NCBI GenBank assembly: GCA_017428115.1
Contig: JAFRRK010000083.1
Coordinates: forward strand, 1-48,953
Origin: Bacteroidales bacterium
GTDB taxonomy: Bacteria; Bacteroidota; Bacteroidia; Bacteroidales; P3
Length of the DNA: 48,953 bases
Direction of reading: 5' to 3'
Program-made: the position numbers and the translations under genes
The notes under the pieces: generated by a model
Seen by the model: the letters and a program-made list of their open reading frames with translations, nothing else
The model's database searches: none
What the model was told of the DNA's origin: nothing
Shown here: positions 43,977-48,953 of the stretch, piece by piece
Numbering within the stretch: the stretch's first letter is position 1
Layout of the letters: each line of letters begins with the position of its first letter

Positions 43977-45110
43977 CTATATCTCACTATAAGCCTTCAT
44001 CACGGCTGCCGTCATGCGGTCCCAGCCATATTTTTTCTTCTCCTGGCGCACACCTGCGGTGAAAGGCTCTTCCTTCTTCTCCTTGTAAAACTGTAGCAGA
44101 GCGTCGGCAATGCTCTGGGCGTTGGGTTCCACCACATATCCTATTTTGCCGTCGGGCACTATCTCGGGCAGTCCGCCCACATTGGTCACCAGCATCGGCT
44201 TTTCGAAGTGGAATGCCACCTGTGTCACCCCGCTTTGTGTGGCACTCTTGTAGGGCTGCGCCACAATGTCGCTGGCACAGAAGTAAAGATTCACACGGTT
44301 GTCGGGGATATAGTCGTTGTGGAGTACCACTATATCGTTGATATCCAGCGAGCGTATACGTTCCAGATAGGGTGCGGGGTCGCCATAGAATTCGCCAGCC
44401 ACCAGCAGCCGTGCTCCGCAGTCTTGCAGCCGTGGGTCACCAAAGGCATCAATCAGCAGGTCTAGCCCCTTATAGTCGCGTATGAAACCGAAAAACAGCA
44501 CATAGCGTCCGTCCACATGCAGCCCCAGCTGCCGTCGTGCTTCGGCCTTGTCAACCAAAGCCCCATAGTGGTCGTAGATAGGGTGGGGGGCCCAGCTCTT
44601 GGGTTTGCCCTTGTGGTCGAACTTGGCTATATCGTGCGCCACACTCTCCGACAGCGTGGTGAAGCCGTCCATAGCCTTAACAAAGTAGCCAGGAAATAGC
44701 TTGTCAAGCACATTGGGTTCATGAGGTATCATATTATGCACTAGACCAATGCACTTGGTATGTCGGTTGCGCTTCACTATACGGGCTATCCTCCCGAAAC
44801 AGGGTGCCATAAACGACATCCAATAGGCAAATACCACCACATCGGGACGTTTGCGCCGTATCTCTCTACCCACGGCACCCCAGTTGAAGGGATTGCACGA
44901 ATTGATGCGCCTCGTTATCCTCAGCCCAGCTGGAGCAGGGCCATCGGTAAACTGAGTTTTTCCAGGAAACAAAAAATTGGGATACTGCAAGGTGAAAGTG
45001 TACATCTCCACCTCGTGTCCCTCCTTCTGGAACTGAGCAGCCAGCCGCTCGTTGAAAGCCGCCAGACCGCCTCGATAGGGATATGCCGTACCTATGATTA
45101 TTATTTTCAT
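43977..45110 (-). CDS. Glycosyltransferase family 4 protein
   Basis: The start is taken at ATG 45110 (MKIIIIGTAYPYRGGLAAF), since the longer frame runs into the promoter. The 377-residue protein shows the GT-B/GT4 arrangement: an N-terminal GG motif, FFGFIRDYKGLDLLIDAF in the second domain, and the donor-binding region KPMLVTNVGGLPEIV. It probably builds a surface polysaccharide or glycolipid. It is the first gene of the operon ending in the small peptide. Confidence 0.85.
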   Translation of the reverse strand: MKIIIIGTAYPYRGGLAAFNERLAAQFQKEGHEVEMYTFTLQYPNFLFPGKTQFTDGPAPAGLRITRRINSCNPFNWGAVGREIRRKRPDVVVFAYWMSFMAPCFGRIARIVKRNRHTKCIGLVHNMIPHEPNVLDKLFPGYFVKAMDGFTTLSESVAHDIAKFDHKGKPKSWAPHPIYDHYGALVDKAEARRQLGLHVDGRYVLFFGFIRDYKGLDLLIDAFGDPRLQDCGARLLVAGEFYGDPAPYLERIRSLDINDIVVLHNDYIPDNRVNLYFCASDIVAQPYKSATQSGVTQVAFHFEKPMLVTNVGGLPEIVPDGKIGYVVEPNAQSIADALLQFYKEKKEEPFTAGVRQEKKKYGWDRMTAAVMKAYSEI

Positions 45111-45113
45111 GTT

Positions 45114-45122
45114 GCAAAAATA
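45114..45122 (-). promoter_or_regulatory. -7 box abutting the glycosyltransferase start
   Basis: The minus strand reads TATTTTTGC, and the ATG is only 4 nt after the TTTG. The transcript would start at or beside the start codon and may be leaderless. Confidence 0.55.
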
Positions 45123-45182
45123 CAAAAAATATTAAACATACAATATTTTTTACTCTTTTTTGTTTTCAACAATTGGTTGTAC

Positions 45183-45201
45183 GACGTATTTATTCTACGT
45201 C
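45183..45201. promoter_or_regulatory. Small inverted repeat between divergent genes
   Basis: GACGTA and TACGTC form a perfect 6-bp inverted repeat with a 7-nt centre. It lies between the divergent glycosyltransferase and HtrA-like genes. It could be an operator; no TAnnTTTG box was found for the HtrA-like gene. Confidence 0.3.
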
Positions 45202-45257
45202 TACAAAACCCTCATTGAGCAGGTCACCAATATCGAAACTATTTAATATATAAAAAA

Positions 45258-46379
45258 ATGAAGAAACTGTTTTTAACCATCACGTTACTCTCCGTACTCA
45301 CCACCTCGTGTGCACAAAAACCAGAACAGCCCCAGCAGGCACAACAGCCGCAATACGCCCCCCAGCAAGTCCGCTATGCCGACTTCAGCGACGTGGCCTC
45401 TCAGACCATCGACGGCGTGGTGCATATCCGCACTGTCCAAACACGTCTCACCCCACTCTACCAATCTTTCTTCGGCTTCATCATCAACCAAGGTATGCAA
45501 CGCCAAGAATATGCCGCCTATGGCTCGGGAGTAATCATCTCCGACGATGGCTATATTGTCACTAACAACCACGTGGTTCAGGATGCCGAACGCATCAGCG
45601 TAACCCTCAACGACAAGCGTGTGGTCTCTGCCTCCCTGGTGGGCAACGACCCCGCCACCGACCTGGCAGTGATTAAAATAGATGCCTCCGACCTGCATCC
45701 CATCGCCTTCGGCAATAGCGACAGCGCACGTGTCGGCCAGCCTGTCTTAGCCATCGGCAATCCCTTCAACCTCACCTCCACCGTCACCGCCGGCATCATC
45801 AGTGCCAAGGCCCGCAACATGGGCATCATCGAGAACACCCGTGGCAAAGAGAGCACCATCGAGGCCTTCATCCAGACCGATGCCGCCGTCAACCCCGGCA
45901 ACTCTGGCGGCGCACTAGTCGATGCCAGTGCCAAACTCATCGGCATCGTCACCGCCATCGCCTCAGCCGACGGCTATTACACCGGCTACAGCTTTGCCAT
46001 CCCATCCAACCTGGTCAAGAAGGTGTCTGACGACTTGCGTCGCTACGGCTATGTGCAACGCGCCTACCTGGGGGTGAACGTACTAGAAATGACCTCCGAG
46101 ATGGCTCAACGCATGTCCCTCTCCGAAGTAAAAGGTGTGCTGATTGCACGCGTAGTCCCTGGCTCAGCTGCCGACAAGGCCGGCCTCCGCAATGGCGACC
46201 TCCTGCTCAGTGTGGCCGGCGTTGCGGTCAACAGCTATGCTCAGATGATGGAAGAACTAGGCCGTTTCAACCCTGGCGACCACGTGGATATCACCTACTA
46301 CCGCGACGGTAGAACCCATTCCGTCACTGTCACCCTCCAAAACTCCAAAGGCACCACCGAACTCCACATCCGCAACTAG
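45258..46379 (+). CDS. HtrA/DegP-like serine protease, lipoprotein
   Basis: The 373-residue protein has a lipobox TTSC at about residue 18, so it is likely a lipoprotein, unlike classical DegP. The catalytic triad is visible: His in VTNNHVVQ, Asp in DPATDLAVIK and Ser in NPGNSGGALV. One PDZ domain follows (AYLGVNVLEM..GVLIARVVPGSAADKAGL); DegP has two. Such enzymes degrade misfolded envelope proteins. A Gln/Pro-rich linker follows the signal. Confidence 0.9.
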   Translation: MKKLFLTITLLSVLTTSCAQKPEQPQQAQQPQYAPQQVRYADFSDVASQTIDGVVHIRTVQTRLTPLYQSFFGFIINQGMQRQEYAAYGSGVIISDDGYIVTNNHVVQDAERISVTLNDKRVVSASLVGNDPATDLAVIKIDASDLHPIAFGNSDSARVGQPVLAIGNPFNLTSTVTAGIISAKARNMGIIENTRGKESTIEAFIQTDAAVNPGNSGGALVDASAKLIGIVTAIASADGYYTGYSFAIPSNLVKKVSDDLRRYGYVQRAYLGVNVLEMTSEMAQRMSLSEVKGVLIARVVPGSAADKAGLRNGDLLLSVAGVAVNSYAQMMEELGRFNPGDHVDITYYRDGRTHSVTVTLQNSKGTTELHIRN

Positions 46380-46506
46380 CCTCCCATCCTCCTCACCATT
46401 GTTTCGCCATCCCTTCGCATCGTTTTCGCTAAAGGCTCGACAAGACTTTATGCTGGAAAAGTGGCTGCGGAGGGATGTTTTTTTCTTGTGTTATCTATTT
46501 TTTTTG

Positions 46507-46514
46507 TATTTTTG
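46507..46514 (+). promoter_or_regulatory. -7 box of the aguB gene
   Basis: TATTTTTG matches TAnnTTTG. Transcription would begin near 46521, about 29 nt before the ATG at 46550. This supports the shorter start for the amidase. Confidence 0.6.
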
Positions 46515-46549
46515 CAAAACCATTTTTTTACATAAAAGCAGTTATCTTA

Positions 46550-47416
46550 ATGAAAGTCAAAGTAGGTATAGCCCAGATGACGTGCATGGCGGACAAGCAG
46601 CAAAATATTGCCCGCTATACTGACAAGGTGCGCGAGCTGGCAGCCCAAGGGGCGCAAATCGTTTGTTTGCAAGAGCTGTTTGCGTCGCTCTATTTTTGCG
46701 ACGAAGAACGCTATCAGAATTTCCAATTGGCCGAGCCTATTCCCGAAGGCCCCACATGCCAACACTTTATGGCGTTGGCAAAGGAATTGGGGGTAGTGCT
46801 GGTTTGTTCGCTCTTTGAGAAACGTGCCGAGGGGCTTTATCACAACACTACCGCCGTCATCGATGCCGATGGCAGCTATCTGGGCAAATACCGCAAGATG
46901 CACATCCCCGACGACCCAGGTTATTACGAGAAGTTTTACTTCACTCCCGGCGACTTGGGCTACAAGGTGTTCAAGACCCGCTTTGCCACCCTCGGCGTAC
47001 TGATATGTTGGGACCAGTGGTATCCCGAGGCAGCCCGCATCACCAGCCTGATGGGGGCACAAATGCTCTTTTTCCCCACGGCCATAGGCTGGGACGTGCG
47101 CCAGAACGAACACGACAACCGCGAGCAGTACGAGGCGTGGCAGACCATTCAGCGCAGCCACGCTGTGGCCAACGGAGTGCCCGTCATCAGCGTCAATCGC
47201 ACCGGCCTCGAGGGCGGCATGCAGTTCTGGGGCGGCAGTTTCATCACCAATGCCTTCGGGCGTGTACTCTACCAGGCGCCACACCTGGAGGAGGCGTTGC
47301 ATGTCGAAGAGCTTGACCTTGACGAGAGCGACCACTACCGCCGCCACTGGCCATATCTTCGCGACCGCCGGATAGACAGCTACGCTCCTATACTGAAAAG
47401 ATTTATAGACGACTAA
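46550..47416 (+). CDS. aguB: N-carbamoylputrescine amidase
   Basis: The start is ATG 46550 (MKVKVGIAQM); upstream codons are hydrophobic and lie across the promoter. The 288-residue nitrilase-fold enzyme has the Glu-Lys-Cys triad: Glu in LQELFASLYF, Lys in YRKMHIPDDPGY and Cys in LICWDQWYPE. It splits N-carbamoylputrescine into putrescine, CO2 and ammonia. The next gene encodes the enzyme for the preceding step, which supports the call. Confidence 0.9.
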   Translation: MKVKVGIAQMTCMADKQQNIARYTDKVRELAAQGAQIVCLQELFASLYFCDEERYQNFQLAEPIPEGPTCQHFMALAKELGVVLVCSLFEKRAEGLYHNTTAVIDADGSYLGKYRKMHIPDDPGYYEKFYFTPGDLGYKVFKTRFATLGVLICWDQWYPEAARITSLMGAQMLFFPTAIGWDVRQNEHDNREQYEAWQTIQRSHAVANGVPVISVNRTGLEGGMQFWGGSFITNAFGRVLYQAPHLEEALHVEELDLDESDHYRRHWPYLRDRRIDSYAPILKRFIDD

Positions 47417-47482
47417 TTATTGAGAATTATCCGGGTGCGATAGCCAATTCTCAATTCTCAAATCTCAATTCTCAAATAAAAA

Positions 47483-48529
47483 ATGACCCCCAAAGAACTA
47501 GGATACTACATGCCCGCCGAGTGGGCACAACACAAGGCCACCTGGCTTAGCTACCCCCATAACGAGGATTCGTGGCCCGGCAAGATAGAGTCCATCTTCC
47601 CATCGTATCATTTGTTTATTAAAGTGCTGGCCGAGGACGAGGAAGTCCACATCAATGTGGACGATCAGCGCATGCAGGACCATGTGGCAGAACAGCTCTC
47701 TTCCATTGGCACCAGCATGGATCGGGTGTTCTTCCACCAGTTTCCGACCAACGACGCATGGTGCCGCGACCATGGTCCCGCCTTCCTGCTCAACCACAAC
47801 GATGCCACAAAACGCGCCATGGTGAACTGGCACCACAACGCCTGGGGCGGCAAATATCCCTACGAGCTGGACACACAGATACCCGTGCATATATTTAACT
47901 ACCTTTCAACAGACGACAAGACGCTGCAGCTGTTCGAACCTGGCATCGTGATGGAGGGAGGCAGCATCGACGTTAACGGGGTGGGCGACCTGCTCACCAC
48001 CTCCTCCTGTCTGCTCAATCCCAATCGCAACCCCCACTTGAATCAAGAGCAGATAGAAGGCTATCTGCGCGACTATTACGGTGTGGACAACATCATCTGG
48101 CTAGGCGACGGAATCATAGGCGACGACACCGACGGCCATGTCGACGACCTCAGTCGTTTCATTGCCGAGGACATCATCATCACCGCCGTAGAAGAAGACA
48201 TCTGGGACGAGAACTATCAGGCGTTGCAAGCCAACCTGAAGACCCTCAACAGCTGTCGTCTATCCAATGGCAAGCAGCCCACCGTAGTGGAGCTGCCCAT
48301 GCCCGACATGGTGTTTTACGACAACCAGCGGCTGCCCGCCAGCTATGCCAACTTCTATGTGGCCAACCACAAAGTCATCTTCCCCACCTACCGCTGCATC
48401 ACCGACAACGAGGCAGCCTACATCCTCGAGGCCTGCTTCCCCGACCGCGAGGTGGTGGGCATCGACAGCACCGACATCGTATGGGGCCTAGGCAGTTTCC
48501 ACTGCCTCAGCCAGCAACAGCCTGCGTAA
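47483..48529 (+). CDS. aguA: Agmatine deiminase
   Basis: The 348-residue protein matches agmatine deiminase of the guanidino-group hydrolase fold: WCRDHGPAFL, the His/Asp part GDDTDGHVDDLSRF and the catalytic cysteine in GSFHCLSQQQPA at the end. It turns agmatine into N-carbamoylputrescine, which AguB then cleaves. The pair makes putrescine from agmatine. No arginine decarboxylase gene is within the window. Confidence 0.92.
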   Translation: MTPKELGYYMPAEWAQHKATWLSYPHNEDSWPGKIESIFPSYHLFIKVLAEDEEVHINVDDQRMQDHVAEQLSSIGTSMDRVFFHQFPTNDAWCRDHGPAFLLNHNDATKRAMVNWHHNAWGGKYPYELDTQIPVHIFNYLSTDDKTLQLFEPGIVMEGGSIDVNGVGDLLTTSSCLLNPNRNPHLNQEQIEGYLRDYYGVDNIIWLGDGIIGDDTDGHVDDLSRFIAEDIIITAVEEDIWDENYQALQANLKTLNSCRLSNGKQPTVVELPMPDMVFYDNQRLPASYANFYVANHKVIFPTYRCITDNEAAYILEACFPDREVVGIDSTDIVWGLGSFHCLSQQQPA

Positions 48530-48589
48530 TAATAGAATAAAAGTAAGTCTCCTATGTAATATATGACTGATTTCTATCATACTTTCTCA

Positions 48590-48705
48590 ATGTCGCGTCT
48601 CTCCGAGACGCTGAGCAGTAGGGGATTTGTTGCCCCCACACTGCGTTCCTTGTGTGGGGTTATTGAGATTCAGCCTCTCCGAGGCTGGTGAAAAATCAGT
48701 CAAAT
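48590..48705 (+). repeat. Dispersed three-hairpin repeat, right copy
   Basis: Same order of stems as at 141-252: GCGTCT/AGACGC, CCCCACAC/GTGTGGGG, and AGCCTC/GAGGCT. The sequence ATTGAGATTCA between stems 2 and 3 is nearly identical in both copies. Confidence 0.65.
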
Positions 48706-48840
48706 ATAGCATAAGAGCGAAAAGTAATAATATATTCAGATTTATAACAACAAAACAACACATAATAAAGGACATAACAATATAATATAAAGCGTTTTTC
48801 GCATTTCAAGCAGTCCGAAACCTAGGAAATTTCTGGGCGT

Positions 48841-48900
48841 ATAGGTCATTTTGCAGGATGATTTTTTGTACTTGTTGTCAATAGGTCAAATTGCAGGATG
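48841..48900 (+). repeat. Two direct 20-bp repeats, 40-bp period, upstream of a promoter
   Basis: ATAGGTCATTTTGCAGGATG at 48841-48860 and a copy differing at two bases at 48881-48900 begin exactly 40 bp apart. They stand upstream of the TACTTTTG box at 48921-48928, similar in arrangement to the triple arrays near the ATPase gene. The gene they would control is outside the window. Confidence 0.7.
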
Positions 48901-48920
48901 GCCATTTCAAAAAAAATCAG

Positions 48921-48928
48921 TACTTTTG
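48921..48928 (+). promoter_or_regulatory. -7 box near the right edge
   Basis: TACTTTTG matches TAnnTTTG and faces off the right edge. It is preceded by the two direct repeats. Confidence 0.55.
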
Positions 48929-48953
48929 CCGCGCAGTTTGAAGCATAGCGGAG

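Noticed and set aside
46475-46549. 25-residue hydrophobic extension of the amidase
   Set aside because: It spans the TATTTTTG promoter box; nitrilase-family amidases start at MKVKVGIAQM-like sequence.

Overview
The window looks like a piece of a Bacteroidales (phylum Bacteroidota) chromosome, probably from an uncultured relative of Prevotella, Porphyromonas or Muribaculaceae; the genus cannot be read from the sequence. The evidence is many TAnnTTTG -7 promoter boxes, weak or absent Shine-Dalgarno sequences, two proteins with type IX secretion-like C-terminal domains, BspA-type leucine-rich repeats, a serine palmitoyltransferase-type enzyme and Bacteroidales-type Hdr and Nfn redox clusters. 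No rRNA, tRNA or true CRISPR array was seen.

Layout. 1-743: non-coding, with a three-hairpin dispersed repeat. 744-7396 (-): a reverse transcriptase of the defence-associated (Abi/UG/DRT-like) type, then, 2 nt later, a 1697-residue BspA/InlB-repeat surface protein. 7577-10830: an AT-rich accessory stretch with a HigB/HigA-like toxin-antitoxin pair between two 190-bp direct repeats, an AAA ATPase with a DUF4143-type C-terminus, and three arrays of three short repeats phased at exactly 33 or 34 bp, each lying upstream of an intact or decayed ATPase start codon. 10901-16017 (-): an envelope-type operon of ECF sigma factor, anti-sigma-like protein, transglutaminase-like protein, LPP20-like lipoprotein, DUF5683-like protein and Fn3-like lipoprotein, preceded by a strongly self-complementary leader.

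16.7-26.1 kb: serine palmitoyltransferase-like enzyme, threonine synthase-like protein and SDR (+), converging on an operon of VOC protein, two HdrC-like ferredoxins, a membrane HdrCB-like fusion, HdrB-like and HdrA-like proteins (-). Inverted copies of a dispersed hairpin repeat bracket this block. 26971-29286 (-): a fused NfnA-NfnB transhydrogenase. 29.5-36 kb: lipoprotein, aldehyde dehydrogenase, secreted protein, phosphopantetheinyl transferase, a frameshifted SprT-like protease, an FMN-binding protein and an M20 dipeptidase. 35.9-40 kb: a FeoB with a shortened G domain, a transposase remnant, a frameshifted sorting-domain protein and a MITE-like element. 40.4-45.1 kb (-): glycosyltransferase, two DUF3857/transglutaminase-like proteins and a 28-residue membrane peptide. 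45.2-48.5 kb (+): HtrA-like protease, then aguB and aguA for putrescine synthesis from agmatine. The right end repeats the three-hairpin element and ends in a promoter with upstream direct repeats.

The most unusual material is at 5.8-10.8 kb: the reverse transcriptase-adhesin pair, and the phased repeat arrays whose repeat sequence differs between loci while period and position are kept. All functions are inferred by reading motifs; no database search was run.
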